Shown here in pieces: positions 1 through 5,002 of a stretch of DNA of 5,002 nucleotides. The notes under the pieces are model-generated. The model had not been told where the DNA came from, made no database searches, and saw only the letters and a program-made list of their open reading frames with translations. A program made the position numbers and the translations under genes. The number at the start of each line of letters is the position of its first letter. Position 1 is the stretch's first letter. The DNA comes from Verrucomicrobiales bacterium (GTDB lineage: Bacteria; Verrucomicrobiota; Verrucomicrobiia; Verrucomicrobiales; DEV007): positions 1 through 5,002 of the forward strand of contig JALRFZ010000481.1 of assembly GCA_023253615.1 (NCBI GenBank). Direction: 5' to 3'.

Positions 1-1401
1 AGCGCGAGCCATTTCGCCTTCGGCAAACAACGCGTCCGCGAGCGTTTCGTGCTGGAGGGCTCGCGTGCCTTCGCCTGCGGTTATGTTTATGCGAATTTGC
101 TGGGCAACGAAGCCGGCCGCATCATCTACGACGGCGGCACGGTGATCGCCTGCGGTGGTGAGTATGTCGCCGAAGGAAAACGTTTTTCGTTCCAGGATCA
201 CGTCGTCACCGCCGCGACGATCGATCTGAACCGCACCCGGCTCCAGCGCGCCCGGCAGGTGAGCCATCGTCCGCTCGTCGGAGAAGCGGACGAGCTGACG
301 GTGCGGCGTGGCTTTCTCCCGGAATGGCGCGGCCCCTACACGACACCTCTCAGCGAGGCGAGCGATGCGCCCGACCGCAAGGAGGAGGAATTCACCCGGG
401 CGATGGCGCTGGGGCTTTTCGATTACCTGCGCAAAAGTTACTCGGGCGGTTTCGTCGTGTCGCTCAGCGGCGGGGCGGATTCGGCCGCGGTCTCGGTGCT
501 GGTGAAGCTGATGGTCGATCTCGCGGTCGAGGAACTGGGCGAGGAAGGTTTCCGCAAAAAGCAGGGCCACCTCCGCCTCGAAGGACGTCCGCTCATGGAG
601 CAGATCCTTTCCTGCGTTTATCAGTCGACCCGGAACAGCTCGGAGACAACCCGCCACGCCGCCGAGACCGTCGCCCGCGCCATCGGCGCCGACTACCAGG
701 AATGGGACGTCGATGCGCTCGTGCAGGGCTATCGCAGCATGGTCGAGGCGGGCATCGGACGCGAGCTGGCCTGGGAGACCGACGACATTCCCCTGCAGAA
801 CATCCAGGCCCGCGTCCGCGCCCCGGGCGTGTGGATGCTGACGAACCTCCGCAACGCCCTCCTCCTCGCCACGAGCAACCGCTCCGAGGCGGCGGTCGGC
901 TACGCAACGATGGATGGCGATACCTCGGGCGGACTCAGCCCCATCGCCGGGATCGACAAGGCTTTTCTCCGCCATTGGCTCCGCTGGATGGAAACGGAGG
1001 GCCTGCCGCCCGCATTGCCTCCCATCCCCGGGCTGCGCGTCATCAACGTGCAGGCACCCACCGCCGAGCTGCGCCCGAGCGAGGAAGGCCAGACCGACGA
1101 ATCAGACCTGATGCCCTACCCCATCCTCGACGCGATCGAGAAACACGCCATCCGCGACAAGAAGCTGCCCCTGGAGGTGTGGGAGATCATGTGCGAGACG
1201 CATCCGGATCATCCGCGGGAATCGCTGCGTGCCTGGGTCATCAAGTTTTTCCGGCTCTGGAGCCGCAACCAATGGAAGCGCGAGCGCTACGCCCCCTGTT
1301 TCCACGTCGACGACAAAAATCTCGATCCGAAGACCTGGTGCCGTTTCCCCATTCTCAGCAGCAGCTTCCGCGACGAGATCGCCGAGCTCGAGCGGGCGTG
1401 A
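1..1401 (+). CDS. nadE: Glutamine-dependent NAD+ synthetase, C-terminal part (5' end outside window)
   Basis: This enzyme makes NAD+ from deamido-NAD+ (nicotinic acid adenine dinucleotide), ATP and glutamine in the cytoplasm, the last step of NAD synthesis. The frame is open from base 1, so the gene enters from the left, and 466 residues are visible. Residues 1-10 (SASHFAFGKQ) and the following ~80 residues are the end of the nitrilase-like glutaminase domain; its catalytic Glu, Lys and Cys would lie upstream of the window. The synthetase domain follows, with the PP-loop SGGADS at residues 156-161, QNIQAR at 266-271, TSNRSE at 291-296, GYATMDGD at 300-307 and QTDESDLMPY at 364-373. All are family signatures. 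The layout and long C-terminus resemble the ~680-residue Mycobacterium-type enzyme, so roughly 200 residues are missing on the left. A GTG at 49 opens the same frame but would cut into the glutaminase domain, so it is not the start. The LysR gene follows after 87 bp on the same strand. The identification is firm. Confidence 0.95.
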   Translation, partial: SASHFAFGKQRVRERFVLEGSRAFACGYVYANLLGNEAGRIIYDGGTVIACGGEYVAEGKRFSFQDHVVTAATIDLNRTRLQRARQVSHRPLVGEADELTVRRGFLPEWRGPYTTPLSEASDAPDRKEEEFTRAMALGLFDYLRKSYSGGFVVSLSGGADSAAVSVLVKLMVDLAVEELGEEGFRKKQGHLRLEGRPLMEQILSCVYQSTRNSSETTRHAAETVARAIGADYQEWDVDALVQGYRSMVEAGIGRELAWETDDIPLQNIQARVRAPGVWMLTNLRNALLLATSNRSEAAVGYATMDGDTSGGLSPIAGIDKAFLRHWLRWMETEGLPPALPPIPGLRVINVQAPTAELRPSEEGQTDESDLMPYPILDAIEKHAIRDKKLPLEVWEIMCETHPDHPRESLRAWVIKFFRLWSRNQWKRERYAPCFHVDDKNLDPKTWCRFPILSSSFRDEIAELERA

Positions 1402-1488
1402 TGACGGCCGCGGGATTTTCTCCGAATCGTTCTTTTTCCATTTACGCCGGGGCCGGGGTCCGCTTAGCTGTCCCTCCCCGCCGCCGGA

Positions 1489-2394
1489 ATGAACGTTCAC
1501 CATCTCGAGCTTTTCTATTACGTGGCCAAACACGAGGGGATCACCGAGGCCGTCCGCAAGATGCCCTACGGGATCCAGCAGCCCGCCGTGAGCGGCCAGA
1601 TCTCGGCCCTCGAAAAAAATCTCGGGGTGAAGCTCTTCCAACGCCGCCCCTTCGCCCTGACGCCGGCGGGTGAGGAGCTCTACGACTTCATCCAGCCCTT
1701 CTTCTCGCGCATCGAGCAAATCACGGCGCGGCTCCGCGGTGAGGAAAACGCCCACCTCCGGCTCGCCGCCTCGGCGGCCGCGCTGGGGAATCATCTGCCG
1801 GAGGTGCTCCAGATGCTCCAGCGCGAGGTCCCGACCCTGCGTCTCACCCTGCGCGAACTGAGCAACCCCGAGCTGGAAATGGCGCTGCGCAAACAGGAGG
1901 CGGACGTCGCCCTCGCCGTGCTCCATCGCAAGACCGGGCCCGGCATCGAGACCACGAAGCTGCTCGACCTGCCCCTTGCCCTCGCCGCTCCCGCCGCCTG
2001 CAGGCTCGACACCTTCGAGGCCATCCTCGCGAACGCGACCGGCGGCACGCAGCTCCACCCCCTCATCACCCTGCCGAAGAGCGAGCCGGTCGCGCAGCTC
2101 TTCCAGCGGGGATTGCTCGCGACCAAACTGAAATGGGAGCCCTCGATGGAAGTCTCCGAGCTCGGCTTGATCCTCCGATACGTCGCGAAGGGCTTCGGTT
2201 TCGGCGTCGGCGTCGACATCCCCGGCGTGGCCTGGCCCGAGGGCGTGAAAAAGATCCGCCTGCCCGCGGAGTTCCCTCCCCTCACCCTCGGCGCCCTGCA
2301 TACCGGCGAATTGAAGCCGGTCGCGCAGCGTTTCCTGCAGCTCGTGCGGGAACAGGCCGGCGTTCTCAAAAAGGCGCTGCGCAAGGGGAATTGA
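1489..2394 (+). CDS. LysR-family transcriptional regulator
   Basis: This is a complete 301-residue protein of typical LysR length (about 300). Residues 1-65 form the winged helix-turn-helix. It opens with MNVHHLELFYYVAKHEG, the recognition helix lies around QQPAVSGQISALE (30-42), and the wing follows around LFQRRPFALTPAGEEL (49-64). A linker helix runs to about residue 85. The effector-binding domain (about 88-290) shows the usual alternating pattern, including LRLAASAAALGNHLPEVLQML at its start and EADVALAVL in the first lobe. The ATG at 1489 is chosen because LysR proteins begin right at this helix, although no clear Shine-Dalgarno precedes it. The segment before the recognition helix (KMPYGIQQ) departs from the common 'AA..L..SQ' form. 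LysR regulators usually control a divergent neighbour, but here nadE lies upstream on the same strand and the next gene converges, so target and ligand cannot be inferred. The family call is firm; the regulon is unknown. Confidence 0.93.
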   Translation: MNVHHLELFYYVAKHEGITEAVRKMPYGIQQPAVSGQISALEKNLGVKLFQRRPFALTPAGEELYDFIQPFFSRIEQITARLRGEENAHLRLAASAAALGNHLPEVLQMLQREVPTLRLTLRELSNPELEMALRKQEADVALAVLHRKTGPGIETTKLLDLPLALAAPAACRLDTFEAILANATGGTQLHPLITLPKSEPVAQLFQRGLLATKLKWEPSMEVSELGLILRYVAKGFGFGVGVDIPGVAWPEGVKKIRLPAEFPPLTLGALHTGELKPVAQRFLQLVREQAGVLKKALRKGN

Positions 2395-2434
2395 GGCGGA
2401 CGGGAGGGGAGGTGGTCTGCCAGCCCGCCGTCCT

Positions 2435-3403
2435 TCACCCCAGCAACGGAGCCTCGCCCGGACGGAAGACCGTGATACCGTGGTTCGAGCTCTTTTCCCG
2501 GAGGTATTCCGAGATCCGTCCGTCGATGACACAGCAGCGGCCTTTGCTCCGCGACGAGGTCGCATGCATGAAGCGGCAGTTTTTCCCGTCGCGCACCGCG
2601 AGACCGACGTGCGAGGTGTAGCTCGAGTGCCAGTCCGAGACGATGGCGATGACGTCGCCGTCCTGGATCTGCGACTCCACCGCCGCGACGCGCGATTTCG
2701 GGATGTAGGTGATGGGCAATTGCGAGATGTTCGCCTCGATCCGCGCGAACTCGGAGAGCATCGCGGGATTGTTCCGCAGGTAGCGGTTGCCCTTCTGGGG
2801 CACCTGCATGTAGCGCACCTTGCGGCGGATCGGCACGCCGCCGAGCTCGGGCGTCACGATCTTGCCGAGACCGCGCCGCTCGTTGTCGGCGAAGACCTCC
2901 TCGAGGTGATGCATGCGGCTGACATAGGTGCCGTCGCAGACCCCGTTGCGGTAGCGCTCCGTCTCGATGTGGTGCAGCATCGCCTCGCGCGACCACAGGT
3001 GCGGCGGGTTCTTGATCATCCGGGCGAAGGCGAGCGAGGCCTCGTAGAAGGTCCAGCAATCGAGCAAGTCGAAATTCACCGAGGGCGACTCGATCTTGTC
3101 GTCGATCTCTAGCGTGTAGTTCCCGTAGGGCGTGCCGCAGAGCGCCTTGCCCACCGTGACGGTGCGGGTCGGCAGCGGCAGATCCGCCCAGTTCCCATGA
3201 CGGGCGCGTTCGCAGAGTTTCGAAAATTTCGCCTCACCCTTGAAGACGACCGGCCAGGGCAGGCGCGGCTGGCGCAGGGTCACGCCCGCGCTTCCCTGAT
3301 CGGGCACGGTCTTGCACTGGGTGAAGAGCAAGGCCGATCCCGCTCCACCGAGGGCTTGGAGGAAATGACGGCGGGACGATGCGGGGAACTCGGGTCGGGA
3401 CAT
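2435..3403 (-). CDS. Exported DUF1460 (NlpC/P60-like) N-acetylmuramoyl-L-alanine amidase-like protein
   Basis: This is a complete 322-residue protein. The N-terminus carries a twin-arginine motif, SRRHFLQ (10-16), followed by a small hydrophobic segment, which suggests Tat export. The segment ends in LLFTQC (25-30), which resembles a lipobox with Cys30 as a possible lipidation site, though Gln at -1 is atypical. The mature part matches DUF1460: GTPYGNYTLE (90-99), the catalytic-Cys motif LDCWTF (114-119, Cys116), ERYRNG (149-154), GD at 249-250, SHVGLA (264-269, His265) and HATSS (280-284). From memory, studied DUF1460 members are papain-like amidases that cut the bond between MurNAc and L-Ala in peptidoglycan fragments. 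A role in cell-wall recycling or turnover in the periplasm is therefore likely, but the substrate here is inferred. The start at 3403 places the Tat motif 10 residues in. No strong Shine-Dalgarno is seen, but a promoter-like pair lies upstream at 3433-3461. The gene converges on the LysR gene across 40 bp. Confidence 0.88.
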   Translation of the reverse strand: MSRPEFPASSRRHFLQALGGAGSALLFTQCKTVPDQGSAGVTLRQPRLPWPVVFKGEAKFSKLCERARHGNWADLPLPTRTVTVGKALCGTPYGNYTLEIDDKIESPSVNFDLLDCWTFYEASLAFARMIKNPPHLWSREAMLHHIETERYRNGVCDGTYVSRMHHLEEVFADNERRGLGKIVTPELGGVPIRRKVRYMQVPQKGNRYLRNNPAMLSEFARIEANISQLPITYIPKSRVAAVESQIQDGDVIAIVSDWHSSYTSHVGLAVRDGKNCRFMHATSSRSKGRCCVIDGRISEYLREKSSNHGITVFRPGEAPLLG

Positions 3404-3432
3404 GGGCGGAGCGGGAGTTGCGGACAGCGGGA

Positions 3433-3461
3433 AAGATACCCGGAAGACCGCCGGACTTCAA
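3433..3461 (-). promoter_or_regulatory. Putative sigma70-type promoter of the DUF1460 gene
   Basis: Read on the minus strand, TTGAAG (-35, at 3461-3456) and TATCTT (-10, at 3438-3433) are separated by exactly 17 bp, each matching 4 of 6 consensus bases. Transcription would start near 3426, leaving a leader of about 23 nt before the ATG at 3403. Position and spacing are right, but the assignment rests on pattern alone, in a phylum whose promoter consensus may differ. Confidence 0.4.
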
Positions 3462-3492
3462 CCGATGGTGCGCCTTCCGCGCGAGCCATCGG
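3462..3492. repeat. Inverted repeat in divergent intergenic region, candidate operator
   Basis: CCGATGG (3462-3468) and CCATCGG (3486-3492) are perfect 7-bp inverted arms with 17 bp between them. Inner bases CGC (3471-3473) and GCG (3481-3483) also pair, after one G-T pair and one mismatch, leaving a 7-nt loop. There is no T-run after it, so it does not look like an intrinsic terminator. It abuts the putative -35 box of the DUF1460 gene, where an activator or repressor site would sit. An operator role is inference, and chance repeats of this size are not rare in G+C-rich DNA. Confidence 0.3.
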
Positions 3493-3567
3493 CGTCGGGG
3501 ACTACCGGCTCGAAGACAACCCCGGACACCGCCTTGCGCTCCGCACGACGATGATTTACCCTACCGT

Positions 3568-3846
3568 GTGGCCACCGAGATCCATCCTGTCTGGCAAAAA
3601 TTTCCCGGCCTTGTCTGGTCGAACCGGAATGCCGATGATGGAGTCCGCATCCGCGCCGCCCTGACGCGCCCCCGATTCCCGGTGCTTCTGGAACTGGCTC
3701 TGGTTTTCGGTTTGGAGCGCCTGAAACACGAATGGGAATTCCTCAGCGCGGACGATGCTCCGGAAATCAGGCGGTCGGAAACCGTCGTCCAGCGGATTCT
3801 CAAACACCTGGAGGAGGGCTTTCGTCGTGCTGATTCCGGAAACTGA
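3568..3846 (+). CDS. Small hypothetical protein, putative antitoxin/partner of AbiEii-type nucleotidyltransferase
   Basis: A 92-residue protein is predicted from the GTG at 3568. It is mostly helical in appearance: an aromatic N-terminal stretch HPVWQKFPGLVW (6-17), then RIRAALTRPRFPVLLELALVFGLERLKHEW (about residues 27-56), then a charged helix with ETVVQRILKHLEEGFRRA (71-88). I do not recognise a named domain. It shows no winged helix and no AbiEi similarity that I can see. The start is uncertain. The frame stays open to an ATG at 3379, but that extension would be Arg/Pro-rich, look non-coding and run into the DUF1460 gene, so the GTG is preferred. No Shine-Dalgarno precedes it. A weak TTGCGC (3534-3539) and TACCCT (3557-3562) pair at 17 bp would give an almost leaderless message. 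Its last 20 bp overlap the nucleotidyltransferase gene, the arrangement of a co-translated antitoxin-toxin pair. The antitoxin role is inferred from this context only. Confidence 0.7.
   Translation: MATEIHPVWQKFPGLVWSNRNADDGVRIRAALTRPRFPVLLELALVFGLERLKHEWEFLSADDAPEIRRSETVVQRILKHLEEGFRRADSGN
3810..3818 (+). promoter_or_regulatory. Strong ribosome binding site deciding the GTG start of the nucleotidyltransferase
   Basis: GGAGGAGGG lies 8 nt before the GTG at 3827 and inside the end of the upstream small gene. It is the best Shine-Dalgarno in the window. It supports the GTG rather than the upstream in-frame ATG at 3755, and it suggests that translation of the two genes is coupled. Confidence 0.7.
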
Positions 3847-4558
3847 TCTCGTCTGGCGCTATCTCCACCCCCAGGACGATCTGCGAGGTTTCGTATTGAT
3901 CGGAGGGTCGGGCTTGGCTTTGCAAATCGCGCATCGCCTCAGTGAGGACCTCGATTTTGTCTGGACCGGAATTCATCTGCCCCGTAAACGACTCGATGCC
4001 CTGATCCGCAAAGCGGAGAGCGATGGCTTCTCGTTCGTCGAACAAGACGACCCGGCCGCGATGGAGGAATTTGAGATTGCGGGGATGGACCTCCACGATT
4101 TCCAACAGGATTATGTCGTGAATGGAAAGGTGAAGGTGACATTCTTCACGGCGGACGCCGCCCTGTCAAAGTTATTGCAGGCAGATCCGGCCGCCCCTTG
4201 CAGGATTGCGGACCTCCTGGAAATCTTTGATTCAAAAGCACTCGTCTCCGCATCACGCTCGAAATCGCGGGATTGGTTCGATCTTTATGTCCTCATGCGC
4301 GAGCATGGGTTCACGATCCCGGATTACGTCGCCGCATTTGCAAAATGCGGACGCGCAACTTGCTACGAAAACGGCTTGAGCCGCATGTGCACCGGCGTCC
4401 CCCAACGCAATGACGAGGGCTTCGAGGAACTGGCCTCGCCGGCGCCGACCCTCGAAGAGATGGCGTCCTATTTCAGGGGGCTGCGCGACCAATACGAGAT
4501 CGATCGTGCTGCGGCCGCTGGTCGGAAAAAGGGATCGGAGAAGAACTCGGACGAGTAA
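3827..4558 (+). CDS. AbiEii/AbiGii-type nucleotidyltransferase (putative toxin)
   Basis: A 243-residue protein is predicted from the GTG at 3827. The polymerase-beta-like nucleotidyltransferase fold of the AbiEii/AbiGii toxin family is indicated by GGSGLAL (26-32) followed by HRLSEDLDF (36-44), where Asp41 and Asp43 are the likely metal-binding pair. The later family motifs are also visible: Lys137 in DSKAL and RDWFDLYVL (148-156) with Asp149 and Asp152. In characterised relatives such as AbiEii and the mycobacterial MenT proteins, this fold binds or transfers nucleotides, and some MenT enzymes modify tRNA 3' ends to stop translation. The substrate here is unknown. Residues about 165-225 form a C-terminal part with Cys174, Cys179 and Cys188, and the end is a charged, probably disordered tail (GRKKGSEKNSDE). 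It overlaps the small upstream gene by 20 bp. An ATG at 3755 opens the same frame but would add a Ser/Arg-rich stretch fully overlapping that gene, so it is rejected. The gene is lower in G+C than its surroundings, suggesting acquisition. Its stop lies 9 bp from the stop of the converging DUF1501 gene. Confidence 0.88.
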   Translation: MLIPETDLVWRYLHPQDDLRGFVLIGGSGLALQIAHRLSEDLDFVWTGIHLPRKRLDALIRKAESDGFSFVEQDDPAAMEEFEIAGMDLHDFQQDYVVNGKVKVTFFTADAALSKLLQADPAAPCRIADLLEIFDSKALVSASRSKSRDWFDLYVLMREHGFTIPDYVAAFAKCGRATCYENGLSRMCTGVPQRNDEGFEELASPAPTLEEMASYFRGLRDQYEIDRAAAAGRKKGSEKNSDE

Positions 4559-4567
4559 CCCCTCCCC

Positions 4568-5002
4568 TCACCCGAACATCGCCGCGATCGGCGTGCCCTG
4601 ATCGGTGAGCGGCACGGGGCGCGAGCCGTCGTAGAGATCCTTGCGCGGATTGATGCCGAGGGCGGCGTGGATGGTGGCGTGGAAGTCGGGCACGGAGACG
4701 GGATGCTCGAGGATGTTCTTCGAGAGTTCGTCGGTCACGCCGTAGGCGCCGTGATGTTTCAAACCACCGCCCGCAAGGACGAGGCTGAAGGCGGTGCCCT
4801 GGTGGCCGCGTCCGCCGCGTCCATCGTAGGCGGCGGGACGTCCGAACTCGGTGCCGACGGCAATGAGGGTCTTGTCGAGCATCTGTTTCTCCTCGAGATC
4901 GATGATGAGGGCGGAGAGGGCGATGTCGAGCTCCTCGATGAGGGCGTGCTGGTTCTGCTGGCCCTCGTTGTGGGTGTCCCAGCCGGTGCCGTTGATGAAG
5001 TT
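4568..5002 (-). CDS. DUF1501 family protein, C-terminal part (5' end outside window)
   Basis: The frame is open to the right edge, so only the last 144 residues are visible; full-length members are about 400-480 residues. The family signatures are present: GWDTH (visible residues 7-11), a helix with [11 protein letters not shown] (29-39), TEFGR (51-55), GRGHQG (64-69), LAGGG (76-80), and the closing part with [12 protein letters not shown] and a short tail ending in AAMFG. DUF1501 proteins are related to the alkaline phosphatase/sulfatase fold, often have a Tat leader, and in Planctomycetota and Verrucomicrobiota commonly sit next to DUF1800 or DUF1553/cytochrome-type genes. Their reaction is not established. 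His11, Asp9, Glu52 and His67 are the visible candidates for metal or active-site residues. An ATG at 4882 lies inside the conserved domain and is not the start. The gene converges on the nucleotidyltransferase. Confidence 0.9.
   Translation of the reverse strand, partial: NFINGTGWDTHNEGQQNQHALIEELDIALSALIIDLEEKQMLDKTLIAVGTEFGRPAAYDGRGGRGHQGTAFSLVLAGGGLKHHGAYGVTDELSKNILEHPVSVPDFHATIHAALGINPRKDLYDGSRPVPLTDQGTPIAAMFG

Noticed and set aside
1441..1469. TTTACG and TTAGCT at 17 bp as a promoter for the LysR gene
   Set aside because: The -10 matches only 2 of 6 consensus bases; I see nothing else convincing in the 87-bp gap, and read-through from nadE is equally possible.
1491..1498. GAACGTTC palindrome at the LysR start codon as an autoregulatory site
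   Set aside because: An 8-bp palindrome is expected by chance and lies within coding sequence for the conserved N-terminus.
324..1673. Plus-strand open frame of 449 codons overlapping nadE and the LysR gene
   Set aside because: The product is Arg/Pro/Gly-rich and resembles no protein; it is a shadow of nadE. The ATG at 1401 overlapping the nadE stop belongs to this frame and is not a coupled gene.
2395..2434. GGCGG (2395-2399) and CCGCC (2425-2429) as a bidirectional terminator between convergent genes
   Set aside because: The stem is only 5 bp with a 25-nt loop, and there is no T-run on either side.
1102..2565. Long minus-strand open frame of 487 codons opposite nadE and the LysR gene
   Set aside because: It is antisense to two clearly recognisable genes, has low-complexity Gly/Glu/Arg/Leu-rich content, and reflects the lack of stop codons in G+C-rich DNA.
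1791..3059. Minus-strand open frame of 422 codons across the LysR and DUF1460 genes
   Set aside because: It is an out-of-frame reading of the DUF1460 gene and antisense to LysR; both overlapped genes have strong family motifs.
3379..3567. Upstream ATG extension (to 155 residues) of the small partner gene
   Set aside because: The added residues are Arg/Pro-rich without protein-like pattern, and the extension would overlap the start of the DUF1460 gene and its promoter.
3755..3826. ATG at 3755 as start of the nucleotidyltransferase
   Set aside because: It would place 24 extra Ser/Arg-rich residues fully inside the partner gene; the GTG at 3827 has a strong ribosome binding site at proper spacing.

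Overview
This 5 kb chromosomal window is G+C-rich and bacterial. It most resembles Verrucomicrobiota, with Planctomycetota as the alternative. The pointers are a DUF1501 protein (abundant in those phyla), a DUF1460 amidase with a Tat-type leader, a long Mycobacterium-type glutamine-dependent NAD+ synthetase, and mostly weak Shine-Dalgarno sequences. The lineage is inferred from gene content only, because no rRNA or other marker gene is present.

Layout: (1) 1-1401 (+) is the C-terminal two thirds of NAD+ synthetase (nadE), cut by the left edge. (2) 1489-2394 (+) is a complete LysR-type regulator. (3) 2435-3403 (-) is a complete DUF1460 NlpC/P60-like cell-wall amidase with an export signal; it converges on the LysR gene. 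(4) 3404-3567 is a divergent intergenic region with a plausible promoter for the amidase and a 7-bp inverted repeat abutting its -35 box. (5) 3568-4558 (+) is a two-gene unit: a 92-aa protein of unknown family, then an AbiEii/AbiGii-type nucleotidyltransferase. They overlap by 20 bp, and the second gene has a strong ribosome binding site inside the first. (6) 4568-5002 (-) is the C-terminal end of a DUF1501 protein, running off the right edge.

NadE, LysR, DUF1460 and DUF1501 look like ordinary chromosomal genes with no obvious common pathway. The nucleotidyltransferase pair is the accessory element. It is tightly coupled, lower in G+C than the genes around it, and wedged between two minus-strand genes. 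It looks like a toxin-antitoxin or phage-defence module whose small partner does not resemble the usual winged-helix AbiEi antitoxin. This pair is the best candidate here for something not well described. No tRNA, rRNA, CRISPR array, insertion sequence or attachment site was seen.
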